A stretch of DNA of 43,547 bases, from assembly GCA_017308215.1 (NCBI GenBank), contig JAFKFQ010000261.1:1-43547 (forward strand), read 5' to 3'. This document shows positions 1 through 8,044 of the stretch, in pieces (positions within the stretch are counted from its first letter, which is position 1; every line of letters starts with the position of its first letter). This DNA is from a bacterium (GTDB lineage Bacteria; Planctomycetota; Planctomycetia; Gemmatales; Gemmataceae). A program made the translations under genes and the position numbers. The notes under the pieces are model-generated. The model saw only the letters and a list, made by a program, of their open reading frames with translations. It was not told the origin of the DNA and made no database searches.

Positions 1-61
1 GCGGGGGGGGAACGAGGGACAAGAGGAGAACCCGCGGATCGGCCACCACACGCCGCGCCTG

Positions 62-1054
62 TCACGGCGCCTTCGCCGCGCGTTCGGCGAAGCGGTCGAG
101 CGCCACCACCGCCGCCCGCGGGCCGGCGTCGCGGGCCAGCGCGCAGATCAGCTTCACCGCCTCGAACGTCGGATCCTCGACGACCAGGCACGACGGGTGG
201 GCGAGGAAGTCGAAGCACCCGCCGGTCCGCACCGCCTCCGCGACCGCCAGCCGGACCGCCTTCAGGAACCACTCCAGCTTCCAGTAGTGCGTGCGGAACG
301 CGGTCACGTCGCTGACCGGGCTCATCGGCACCTCGACCAGCCCCGACGGGTACGCGAACGGCTGCGCCGCCGCCTGCGCCCGCACGATCGCGGCGTACAC
401 GTCGTCGCCGGGCTCGGCCTTCGGCGTGCCGCTCGGGTGCGGCGGGTACAGCGAGCTGACCCACGCGAACCCCTGCCGCACGAGCATCCGCTGGAGGTCG
501 GCGCGGTCGCGCAGCCCGTTCGCAAACCCGCCCGGCGTGCGGAACCCGGCCGGCGTGATGCCGCACCGCTCGCGCAGCGCCAGCGTCGCCGACTCGACGT
601 TCTGCTCGATCACCTCGGGCACGGTCTTGCCGCGGACGAGCCAGGGGGCACGGCGGAAGCGGAACTGCACGTCGTCCATCCGCGCCGCGAGCAGGTTGAC
701 GTGGTCGTAGGTGTGATTGCCGACCGGGTGCCCGGCCGCGGCGAGGGCGCGCAGCCAGCCCACGTCCTCCTGCTCCAGCGTCTGCCCGAGCGCGAAGAAG
801 TGGACCAGCCCGCCGTGCTCCCGCGCCACCTCGGCGGCGCGGACCGCGTACCGCTTCGTGTCGGCGTCGAGGTCGCCCTTGCGGTAGTTCCACTCGGTCA
901 TCCCGCGGCGCGGGTACTCGGCCGACATCTCCAGGTCGAGCGTGATCGCCAGCAGCGCCGGCCGCGGCCGCGGCTGGGCGACGGACAGCCCGGCGGCCGA
1001 CGCGACCCCGCCGGCGGCGACGGCGGACAGGAACCGGCGGCGCGAGACGGGCAC
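62..1054 (-). CDS. Tat-exported polysaccharide deacetylase family protein
   Basis: 330 residues from a GTG start. The N-terminus has a twin-arginine signal (SRRRFLSA near residues 4-11, then an Ala/Gly-rich stretch), so the protein is probably exported folded. The NodB-like deacetylase core shows an Asp in ITLDLE (D40), the metal-binding His pair in GNHTYDH (H114, H118) and FRTPGGF near residue 172. Family members remove acetyl or related groups from N-acetylated glycans; the substrate here cannot be read. The start lies 3 bases after the stop of the large PVC cytochrome gene, so the two are probably cotranscribed. The first catalytic motif is LDLE rather than the usual TFDD, so it is a divergent member. 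Family assignment is good, activity is inferred. Confidence 0.85.
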   Translation of the reverse strand: MPVSRRRFLSAVAAGGVASAAGLSVAQPRPRPALLAITLDLEMSAEYPRRGMTEWNYRKGDLDADTKRYAVRAAEVAREHGGLVHFFALGQTLEQEDVGWLRALAAAGHPVGNHTYDHVNLLAARMDDVQFRFRRAPWLVRGKTVPEVIEQNVESATLALRERCGITPAGFRTPGGFANGLRDRADLQRMLVRQGFAWVSSLYPPHPSGTPKAEPGDDVYAAIVRAQAAAQPFAYPSGLVEVPMSPVSDVTAFRTHYWKLEWFLKAVRLAVAEAVRTGGCFDFLAHPSCLVVEDPTFEAVKLICALARDAGPRAAVVALDRFAERAAKAP

Positions 1055-1057
1055 GGG

Positions 1058-4000
1058 TCACCTCCCCGGCTGCTGGAGGTAGCGGAACAGGTCGCGGCGG
1101 TCCTGCGGGGTGAGCGGGTCGAGTAGCTTTTCGGGCATGAGCGACACCGACAGGTCGCGGACCGATTCGACTCGGTCGCGCGGCACGCGCACACGCTCGG
1201 CCTTCGCGTCCACGAGCGTCAGACTCGCGCCGTCCTGCCCGGCGACGATCCCGGTGCGGACCACGCCGTCGTCGGTGCGGACTGCCACCGGCACGTACTG
1301 GGCGCGGACGACGGCGCTCGGATCGACGACGCTCGTGAGGAGCCACGCGGTGTCGGCGCGGCTGGTGTTCGTGAGGTCCGGCCCGACCGTGCCGCCTTTG
1401 CCGAACAGCTTGTGGCACGCCCCGCAGTGCTGCGCGAACAGCGCTTTGCCGCGGGCCGCGTCGCCGGGGCCGGCGCGCAGGTCGTTGCTGAAGCGCCGCA
1501 CCTCGGCGAGTTTTTCTTCCGCCGTGCCCGGCGTCACACGGCCCCAGTGCTTGCGGACCGTCGCGTCGATGCCCGCGTCACCCAGCAGTGCGAGCAGCCT
1601 CACCTGCTCGACCGGCACGTCGGCCGGCGCGACCTTACCCGTAGCGACGAGCGCGAGGAAGTCGCGCGCCCACTCGCGGCGGGCGAAGACGGCCTGCCGC
1701 GCCCGCGGCTTCAGCGCCGCCGGCAGCGTCGGGTACGCCGCCACGACCGCCTCGCCGACGCCCGCCCCGCCGACGCGCCCGAGCACGGCGAGCGCCCGCG
1801 CCTGGACCGCGGCGTCCTTCGACGCGAGGTGCGGGAGGACGCCGCGGGTGTCGGCTTCGGTGCCGACTTCTTCCAGCAGTTCGAGGCGCTCTAGCAGGAG
1901 TTGCCGCGGCGTGTCCGGGTCGGCGAGTTCCCGGTGAATCTCTTCGGCCGGCCCTTCGCCAATTCGGTACGCGAGGCGCGTGAGGAGTGGGCTCGACGGC
2001 CCCTGCCACCACGTCCGTCGGACCAACTCCGTCAGCGCTTCGGTCGCCGGCTCGACCTTGCGGCGCGGCGGCGGGATGTCGCCCGTCGGCGCGGCGAGCG
2101 CCTCGAACAGCCCGCCCTGCCCGACCGCCGCCGGCCCGACGGCGCGCTCGGCGAGGCCGCGGTCGAGGTGCTCGAAGAGCGGCTTCTGATCGACCGCCGG
2201 CCGACTGGTGATGAGCCGGGCCGCCGCGTCGTAGCCGAGGGCGGTCCCCTCCGCCGCGTAGCGGCGGACGAGCCGCGCCAGGTTCGCCTGGAACAGTACC
2301 CGGTTCCGCTCGGAGCGGGCGAAGAACGCGACCACGCGCTGGTGGTCGGAGATCGCCTTGTCTTCGAGTGCCCACCACAGCAGCCACGGCACCACGGGGT
2401 CGGTGGCGTCGGCGTCGCGCAACAGGAACTGCATGATGATGGGCCACGCCTGCTCGCCCGGGAGCCGCTTCGCCGTGCAGGCGAGCTGCGCCCGCACCAC
2501 GACGCTCGGGTCCGCCTTCGCCAGTTCCGCGAGCCGCGCGGCGAGCCGCGGCGGGACCGTCTTCTTGTCGCCGAGCAGTCGTACGGTCCACGCACGGATG
2601 TGTTCGGCCGGGTTCGCCAACAACTCCTCTGTGAACGCCTCATCGAGCCCGCCGCCGGCGTGGAGCGCCCACAGCCCGCGCAGCGCGAGGCGCGGTTCCT
2701 TGTCGCGGGCGAGTTCCTTCAGCGCCGGCCACGACTCGCGCCCGCCCTTCTCGGCGAGGAGCACGCGCGCCCGGTCGGCGTGCCAGCCGTTCGGGTGCCG
2801 CAGCCGGGCGACGAGTTCGGCCGGCGCGAGCGCGCCGAGGTCGAGCTTCGGCGCCGGCTTCGCGCCCGCCGCCTGGACGCGGTAGATGCGGCCGTTCGAG
2901 CGGTCCCAGTCGGCGTCCGGGTCGGGGTGGGCGGTGCGCTTGTCGTAGAAGTCGCTGACGTACACCGCGCCGTCCGGCCCGAGGCACAGGTCGGTGGCGC
3001 CGAACCACGTGTCCTTGCTGTCCACGAGCAGCCCGCGGAACGTCGCCGTCACCGTCGCACCGCTCGGCGCCAACTCCCAGCTCGACGCCGTGTGGCGGAG
3101 GAAGTCGCCGGCGAGGAAGCGGCCGCGGAACCGCGCCGGGAAGCTGTCGCCGCGGTACACAGTGCCACCGGTGGTCGGCCCGCCGGTCGGCGCGTTGTGC
3201 GCGACGTGCGACAGGTGGCCGTAGGCATAGGGGTTGTGCAGCGGGCCGTGCTTGCCGACGTTCTTCAGGTAGTAGGCGCCCTGCAGCGCGTGCCAGAACA
3301 GCCCGAGGTTCGACGAGTAGAACAGGTTCCCGGCGTCGTCGAACGTGAGGCCGAAGACGTTCCCGCCGCCTTCGCAGAACAGCTCGAACTCGCGCGTGAC
3401 CGGGTGGTACCGCCACACCCCCTGCTGGAACTCGACGCCGCGGACGCGACACGTCGTCGTGCTGCCGTTCAGCCCGTACAGCCAGCCGTCCGGCCCCCAG
3501 GTGAGGTGGTTGGCCAGCGACTGCGCGTCCTCCATGCCGAAGCCGGTGAGGAGCACCTCGGGGTCGGCGTCGGGCACGTCGTCGTGGTCACGGTCGGGGT
3601 AGAAGAGGAGGTACGGCACCTGGAGCACGAACACCCCGCCGTGGCCGAACTCGACCCCGGTGCAGAGGTTCAACCCACTCACGAAGTCCTTGAACACATC
3701 GGCGCGACCGTCGCCGTCGGTGTCTTCACAGATCGTAACGCGGTCGGCGCCGCGCGGCCCCTTGGGCGGCGGCTCGGGGACGCGGTCGTAGACGGTGCGC
3801 GACCAGCGGTCCACCGCGACGCGCTTGAGGCCGGCGGGGTTCGGGTACTGGAGGTACTGGATCGTCCACACCCGGCCGCGGTCGTCGCACTTCACGAAGA
3901 TCGGCTGCCGCACGTCCGGCTCGGCCGCGAACGGCGTCACCTGCAACCCGTCGGCGGAGACCATGCGCTTCGCCGCCTCGGCCGGCGGGACGCCGCCGGG

Positions 4001-4066
4001 CTGGGCGGGCGCCGGCAGCGTGGCCGCGAGGGCGATGACCAGGAGGGCAGCGGTGCGATAGCACAT
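1058..4066 (-). CDS. PVC-type heme-binding protein with membrane-bound dehydrogenase domain and HEAT-like repeats
   Basis: About 1002 residues. I chose the ATG at 4066 because a signal peptide (MCYRTAALLVIALAATLPA) begins there; an in-frame start at 4090 would add eight residues before it. The N-terminal half is a beta-propeller like the 'membrane-bound dehydrogenase' domain (TIGR02604 type; LYGLNGSTTTCRVRG, GPDGAVYVSDFYDKR). Helical HEAT-like repeats follow at about 420-830. A C-terminal cytochrome c domain has CGACH at residues 881-885 (bases 1412-1426) followed by GPDLTN. This architecture is typical of Planctomycetes and is thought to act in the periplasm in oxidation of sugars or other reduced substrates; the substrate is unknown. 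It is upstream of and nearly abuts the deacetylase gene. Confidence 0.9.
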   Translation of the reverse strand: MCYRTAALLVIALAATLPAPAQPGGVPPAEAAKRMVSADGLQVTPFAAEPDVRQPIFVKCDDRGRVWTIQYLQYPNPAGLKRVAVDRWSRTVYDRVPEPPPKGPRGADRVTICEDTDGDGRADVFKDFVSGLNLCTGVEFGHGGVFVLQVPYLLFYPDRDHDDVPDADPEVLLTGFGMEDAQSLANHLTWGPDGWLYGLNGSTTTCRVRGVEFQQGVWRYHPVTREFELFCEGGGNVFGLTFDDAGNLFYSSNLGLFWHALQGAYYLKNVGKHGPLHNPYAYGHLSHVAHNAPTGGPTTGGTVYRGDSFPARFRGRFLAGDFLRHTASSWELAPSGATVTATFRGLLVDSKDTWFGATDLCLGPDGAVYVSDFYDKRTAHPDPDADWDRSNGRIYRVQAAGAKPAPKLDLGALAPAELVARLRHPNGWHADRARVLLAEKGGRESWPALKELARDKEPRLALRGLWALHAGGGLDEAFTEELLANPAEHIRAWTVRLLGDKKTVPPRLAARLAELAKADPSVVVRAQLACTAKRLPGEQAWPIIMQFLLRDADATDPVVPWLLWWALEDKAISDHQRVVAFFARSERNRVLFQANLARLVRRYAAEGTALGYDAAARLITSRPAVDQKPLFEHLDRGLAERAVGPAAVGQGGLFEALAAPTGDIPPPRRKVEPATEALTELVRRTWWQGPSSPLLTRLAYRIGEGPAEEIHRELADPDTPRQLLLERLELLEEVGTEADTRGVLPHLASKDAAVQARALAVLGRVGGAGVGEAVVAAYPTLPAALKPRARQAVFARREWARDFLALVATGKVAPADVPVEQVRLLALLGDAGIDATVRKHWGRVTPGTAEEKLAEVRRFSNDLRAGPGDAARGKALFAQHCGACHKLFGKGGTVGPDLTNTSRADTAWLLTSVVDPSAVVRAQYVPVAVRTDDGVVRTGIVAGQDGASLTLVDAKAERVRVPRDRVESVRDLSVSLMPEKLLDPLTPQDRRDLFRYLQQPGR

Positions 4067-4138
4067 CGGGCACAGTGTACCGCACCTCACCGCTCACCGC
4101 GATCATCGGCGGAGAGGACCGAGGCGCGAGGGACGGGA

Positions 4139-4440
4139 TCACACCCGCAACACCGCGGACGCCGTCCCGGGGCGTTCAACCGAGTGCAAATGTTCCTCAT
4201 ACTGACGGCGGTAGACGATGTGTGCGGCGTTGATGACGAGCTCGCATGTTGCGGCCGGCCAGTCGAGGCGGTTCGGCCTGGGCGAGAACGGGTTCAACCC
4301 GTCGCTGCCGACCGGGCACTCGGGGGGCGTGCCCAAACGGTGGAAGCGGGTGAAGTACGAGTAGCCGCGGTGCCGTTCGAGCGGACCCCCACCAGCGGCG
4401 ATTTGCTCGGCGACTTGCGGGAGGCTGGCGGCGGCAGGTG
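4139..4440 (-). pseudogene. fragment of an unrecognised gene (C-terminal part)
   Basis: A minus-strand reading frame ending at 4139 has strong G/C preference at third codon positions over about 95 codons (for example CELVINAAHIVYRRQYEEHL), which is how real genes in this window look. Further upstream (above about 4440) the frame stays open but the composition becomes unconvincing, and it runs into the transposase remnant, so the 5' part is probably missing. The end vaguely resembles the last helix of four-helix-bundle 'suffix' proteins, but this is a weak impression. The upstream boundary is approximate. Confidence 0.35.
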
Positions 4441-4490
4441 GACCGCGTGCGGGGTGCTGGGCACTGCCGGCACCTCCACCAGCAGGGGGC

Positions 4491-4671
4491 AAGGCGGCCC
4501 GTCCGGGGCCGGCAAAGCCTGGCGCCTACTTGTACGACCCGCCGCCGTACTCGCCGGGGTGGCCCCGGATTGAGCGAGTGTTCGAGCAGGTCAAGCACTA
4601 CGACATGCCGACCCCGCAAGGCGGGCGAGGACGGGTTCGAGACCTGCCGACGGCGGCCCCGGGCCAAAGGT
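4491..4671 (+). pseudogene. remnant of an IS630-family DDE transposase (C-terminus)
   Basis: The plus-strand frame beginning around 4491 reads KPGAYLYDPPPYSPGWPRIE and continues RVFEQVKHYDMP before a stop at 4669-4671. IS630/Tc1-type transposases have a characteristic [YL]LPPYSPxxNPIExxW segment just before the last catalytic acid, and PPYSPGWPRIE is a decayed version in which the Asn-Pro is changed but the Glu is kept. No start, no other catalytic acids and no upstream domain can be found, so this is a dead fragment. Confidence 0.55.
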
Positions 4672-4746
4672 GACAGCGAACCACGGCTCGCTGCTTAGAA
4701 ATGTGAAAGTACTGTCGCGCCCCGGGCTCCGACTGACCGCCCGGGC

Positions 4747-5220
4747 TCAGCCCGTCGCGGGCGGGGCGGCGGTGAGCGGGTGGGTGCGCTCGAACACGGC
4801 GATCTTGTCCATCCGGCGGGTGTGGCGCCCGCCCTCGAAGTCGGTCGAGAGCCACGCCCGGACCATCTTGTCGATCAACTCCTCGCCGATCAGGTCGGCC
4901 GACAGGCACAGCACGTTGGCGTCGTTGTGCCGGCGGCTCATCTCGGCGTCCATCACGTCGCGGCAGTTCACCGCCCGCACGCCCGCCACCTTGTTCGCCG
5001 CCATGCACATGCCGTGGCCGGTGGCGCACAGGAGGATCCCGCGGTCGGCCGCGCCCGCCGCCACCCGCTGCGCCACCACGAACGCGTAGTCCGGGTAGTC
5101 GCAGCTGGCCGGCGACTCCGCCCCGTGGTCGGTGACCTCGTGGCCGAGCTCCTTCAGGAGCCCCACCACCCGGTGCTTCACCGTCACGCCCCGGTGGTCG
5201 TTACCGACGCTGACTCTCAT
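4747..5220 (-). CDS. rpiB: ribose-5-phosphate isomerase B / LacAB-type sugar-phosphate isomerase
   Basis: 157 residues, the usual size. It interconverts ribose 5-phosphate and ribulose 5-phosphate in the cytosolic pentose phosphate pathway. Family marks are GNDHRG (D8, H9), the catalytic Cys region CATGHGMCMAANK (C65), RHNDANVL (H98) and FEGGRHTRRMDKI near the C-terminus. The start ATG overlaps the stop of the upstream phosphatase fusion by four bases (ATGA), so translation is probably coupled. The active-site loop is CATGHG where most RpiB proteins have CGTGIG, so the anomeric or substrate preference may differ (some members act on other phosphorylated sugars). The assignment itself is safe. 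Confidence 0.92.
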   Translation of the reverse strand: MRVSVGNDHRGVTVKHRVVGLLKELGHEVTDHGAESPASCDYPDYAFVVAQRVAAGAADRGILLCATGHGMCMAANKVAGVRAVNCRDVMDAEMSRRHNDANVLCLSADLIGEELIDKMVRAWLSTDFEGGRHTRRMDKIAVFERTHPLTAAPPATG

Positions 5221-6284
5221 GCCCCTGTCCACTCCGGTATGAACCTCAACAGGTGTTCGCGGACGACCCGGGCGCACTCCCGGTACACCTCCGGCCCCGC
5301 CCCGATCGGGTCGTCCAGGTCGGTATCGCCGCACAGCAGCCGGGCCGCCGGACCGACCCCGGGGTAGCGCACCGCCAGGGCGTGGGCGTGCGACCGGGTC
5401 ATGGCGATCACGTCGTCGGCCGCCGCCAGCAATTGCGGGTTCACCGGCCGGCTGCGGTGCCCGCTCAGGTCGGCGCCGAACTCGGCCGCCGCCTCGACCG
5501 ACAGGTCCGTCGCCGGCCCGCCGCCGTAGGCCGCGACCCCCGCCGACAACACCCACACGCCCTTCGCCGGCAGCTCGTCCGCCCGGCACCCGAGCCGCCC
5601 GGCCAGCAGCGCCTTGGTAATCCCCTCGGCGAGCGGGCTGCGGCAGGTGTTTCCCGTACACACGAACAGCACGATCCGCGCCGCCAGCCGTTCCACCTCG
5701 TCCGTCGGGAAGTCGCCGGGTTTCGTCACCCGCCAGCCTGACTCCGAAACGGCCACCTCGGTCGGCCGGCGGTCGGCCCTGAGCTCGCCGGCGCTCACCA
5801 CCAGCTCGACCGCGTCGCCGACCGCCCCCGCGGCCGCGGCCGCCGTCGGCAGGAACGTGTCGCTCACGAGCACCGGGCCGGGCAGCGCCGGGAGCAGGGC
5901 GTCCGTGAGCGCGTGGTCCGGGCAGCGGAACCGGACCACGCCGCCGTCCGCGAGCGTCTTCCACGCCACTTCCCAGCCGGCGGGCGGGGCCGCCGGGTCG
6001 GCCGGTAGCGCCACGGTCAGCGGCGCGGGCCACGACCGGAACATCAGCCGCCGGGCCGCGACCGGCGCCGTCAGACCCAGTTGAGCGGGGTCGTCCGGGC
6101 CGTAGGCGAGCACCGCCGGGGCGGGGAGCGATTGGGCGATGGGCGAGGCCGGGTCGGCGAGGGCGACGTAGCCCGAGTCGCCCGGGAACACGACCGCCCG
6201 CCCGGCCGCGAGCGCCTCCCGCACCCGCCGGACGAAGTCCGACGGGTCGACGGTCGGACTCCATTCGAGGACCGTCGGGGGCAT
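5217..6284 (-). CDS. fusion of YrdC/Sua5-like domain and low-molecular-weight (arginine-type) protein phosphatase
   Basis: 355 residues. Residues 15-190 resemble a YrdC/Sua5 threonylcarbamoyl-AMP synthase (GRAVVFPGDSGYVAL, RSWPAPLTVAL, VVRFRCPDHAL), but the KxR and SxN signature residues are not visible (GPVLVSDTF replaces the SAN region), so that domain may be inactive. Residues 203-350 form a low-molecular-weight phosphatase: P-loop CTGNTCRS at 209-216 with nucleophile C209 and R215, and the general-acid DDP at 324-326. The P-loop residue T213 corresponds to Thr11 of Bacillus YwlE, which is known to favour phospho-arginine; ordinary tyrosine phosphatases usually have Ile there. The gene is coupled to rpiB by a four-base overlap. 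Family calls are good; arginine specificity is inference. Confidence 0.85.
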   Translation of the reverse strand: MPPTVLEWSPTVDPSDFVRRVREALAAGRAVVFPGDSGYVALADPASPIAQSLPAPAVLAYGPDDPAQLGLTAPVAARRLMFRSWPAPLTVALPADPAAPPAGWEVAWKTLADGGVVRFRCPDHALTDALLPALPGPVLVSDTFLPTAAAAAGAVGDAVELVVSAGELRADRRPTEVAVSESGWRVTKPGDFPTDEVERLAARIVLFVCTGNTCRSPLAEGITKALLAGRLGCRADELPAKGVWVLSAGVAAYGGGPATDLSVEAAAEFGADLSGHRSRPVNPQLLAAADDVIAMTRSHAHALAVRYPGVGPAARLLCGDTDLDDPIGAGPEVYRECARVVREHLLRFIPEWTGA

Positions 6285-6526
6285 CGAGGCTCTCCGGGGC
6301 GAGCCGGGTCGCGCGAGGACAGCGTAGCGTTACTTTACGAATACGCCGCGGGTCCAACAACCCACGAACGGGCGCCGCCCCTGGTCGGCCGGACGATTGG
6401 TTTTTCGCTGGTCGGTCCGCGACCGGCGCGCCCGCCCGGTTTCTGCTGGACTCGAACTGTCCGTTCGACGAAACTGGTCGTACCTGCCGGGGCTCGCGCC
6501 CCACCGTCTTGCCCAGGACCACCTCC
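6285..6526. other. divergent intergenic region between the phosphatase fusion and a DUF1501 gene
   Basis: These 242 bases separate two divergently transcribed genes and must hold both promoters. The stretch 6326-6345 (agcgttactttacgaatacg) is noticeably AT-richer than the surroundings, but no convincing paired -35/-10 boxes were found in either direction. Confidence 0.4.
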
Positions 6527-7897
6527 ATGCTCACCCTGTTCGGCCGCGCGCACCGCGCCGGCGGCTTCTGCGACGGCGTGTCGCGCCGCGACTTCCTCAC
6601 CATCGGCGGCACTCTGTTCGGCGGCGCGCTGGCGGCGCCGGCGCTCATGGCCGCCGAGGCGCGGCAGGGGATCCGCACGTCGCACAAGTCGGTCATCAAC
6701 ATCTACCTGCCCGGCGGCCCGCCGCACATCGACATGTGGGACATGAAGCCGGACGCCCCCGCCGAGGTGCGCGGCGAATTCCGCCCGATCGACACGAACG
6801 TGCCCGGCGTCCGCATCTGCGAGCACTTCCCGCTGATGGCGCGGATGATGGACAAGTTCGCCATCGTCCGCTCGCTCGTCGGCAGCAGCGGCGACCACGA
6901 CGCCTACCAGTGCATGACCGGCCGCCCGCGCACCCCGGCGAACCTCGGCTACTGGCCGAGCTTCGGCGCGTGGGTGTCGAAGGCGCAGGGCGGGGCCGAC
7001 CCGGCGGTGCCGCCGCACCTGACGCTGATGTACCGCACCGGCGAGCAGAAGTGGGGCTACCCGGGCGACGGCGGGTTCCTCGGGCTGGCGCACGCCCCGT
7101 TCCGCCTCAGCGCCGGCAGCGGCACCGGCCCGGCCGACAGCATGACGCTCAAGGGCGTGACCCTGGAGCAGCTCGGCGACCGCACCTCGCTGGTGCGCGC
7201 CCTCGACACCGTCGACCGCCGCATCGACCGCACCGGGGTGATGGACGGGATGGACACGTTCGGCCGGCAGGCGCTGGACATCCTCACGTCGTCCCGGCTG
7301 AAGGACGCGCTGGACCTGTCGAAGGAGAGCCCGCGGACGCTGGAGCGGTACGGGTTCGACGACCCGGCGTTCGAGCGCGACGGCGCCCCGCGGATGGTGC
7401 GGAACTTCTGCCTCGCGCGGCGCCTCGTCGAGGCCGGCGCCCGCGTCGTCACCCTGAACTTCACGCGCTGGGACTGGCACGGGTCGGATGGCAAGAACTT
7501 CGTGCAGGGGAAGAAGGACATGCCACTGCTCGACCGCGCTGTGACGGCGCTGGTGGGCGACCTGCACGACCGCGGCCTGGACAAGGACGTGACGGTGCTG
7601 GTGTGGGGCGAGTTCGGCCGCACCCCGCGGCTCAACAGCCAGGCCAGCCGCGACCACTGGCCGCAATTGAGCACCTGCCTGCTCGCCGGCGGCGGGATGC
7701 GGACGGGTCAGGCGATCGGAGCGTCGAACCGGCTCGGCGAGTACGCGGTGGAGCGCCCGGTGACGCACCAGAACGTGTTCGCCACGCTGTACCACAACCT
7801 CGGCATCGACCTGAACCCGATCCGCGAGTTCGACCCGAACGGCCGGCCGCAATACCCCGTCGAGCCCGGCACCCCGCCGATCCGTGAGCTGGTGTGA
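6527..7897 (+). CDS. DUF1501 domain-containing (sulfatase-like fold) protein
   Basis: 456 residues from the ATG at 6527. A TTG lies six codons upstream, but MLTLFG matches the MLTVLG start of the second DUF1501 protein in this window. A Tat-like signal (SRRDFLTIGGTLFGGALAAP) follows. DUF1501 proteins are very abundant in Planctomycetes and are distantly related to the alkaline phosphatase/sulfatase fold; biochemical activity is not established. Conserved blocks include YLPGGPPHIDMWDMKP, VRSLVG followed by HDAYQCMTGR, VWGEFGRTP and DHWPQ. Such genes often pair with DUF1549/DUF1553 cytochrome-like genes, but none is adjacent here. A tandem repeat follows directly downstream. Confidence 0.88.
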   Translation: MLTLFGRAHRAGGFCDGVSRRDFLTIGGTLFGGALAAPALMAAEARQGIRTSHKSVINIYLPGGPPHIDMWDMKPDAPAEVRGEFRPIDTNVPGVRICEHFPLMARMMDKFAIVRSLVGSSGDHDAYQCMTGRPRTPANLGYWPSFGAWVSKAQGGADPAVPPHLTLMYRTGEQKWGYPGDGGFLGLAHAPFRLSAGSGTGPADSMTLKGVTLEQLGDRTSLVRALDTVDRRIDRTGVMDGMDTFGRQALDILTSSRLKDALDLSKESPRTLERYGFDDPAFERDGAPRMVRNFCLARRLVEAGARVVTLNFTRWDWHGSDGKNFVQGKKDMPLLDRAVTALVGDLHDRGLDKDVTVLVWGEFGRTPRLNSQASRDHWPQLSTCLLAGGGMRTGQAIGASNRLGEYAVERPVTHQNVFATLYHNLGIDLNPIREFDPNGRPQYPVEPGTPPIRELV

Positions 7898-7910
7898 TGG
7901 GTGCGTGTGG

Positions 7911-7952
7911 GGCATTTCGGGTGTGAGGCATTTCGGGTGTAAGGCATTTCGG
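7911..7952. repeat. short tandem repeat, about 2.6 copies of a 16-base unit
   Basis: The unit ggcatttcgggtgtga occurs at 7911-7926, again at 7927-7942 with one change near its end, and as a partial third copy at 7943-7952. It sits just after the DUF1501 stop codon. Too short and too few copies for a CRISPR; no function assigned. Confidence 0.8.
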
Positions 7953-8044
7953 CCTTCGCCGCAGGTCTTCCCCCCTCACCCCGCGGCGAAGCGCCGGCCG
8001 CGTGCCCCCATCAACTACCGTCCTTCTTCCCAACGGAAGCGCGC

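Larger units (their letters stand above)
4091..4746. other. 656-base region without an intact gene: gene fragment plus transposase remnant
   Basis: Nothing here is intact. The left part (4139 to about 4440) reads as a codon-biased minus-strand fragment. The right part (about 4491-4671) reads on the plus strand as the tail of an IS630-type transposase. Both are listed separately. From 4672 to 4746 I see only a short non-coding stretch before the end of rpiB. No terminal inverted repeats of an insertion sequence were recognised. Confidence 0.6.

Noticed and set aside
1901..4573. An 890-codon plus-strand open frame opposite the PVC cytochrome gene
   Set aside because: Arg/Ala/Val-rich translation without recognisable motifs; the minus-strand gene has signal peptide, propeller and CxxCH motifs.
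6335..7915. A 526-codon minus-strand open frame opposite a DUF1501 gene
   Set aside because: Low-complexity translation and no motifs; the plus-strand frame is a clear family member.
7911..7952. Possible CRISPR array
   Set aside because: Only 2.6 directly adjacent 16-base copies with no spacers and no cas genes nearby.
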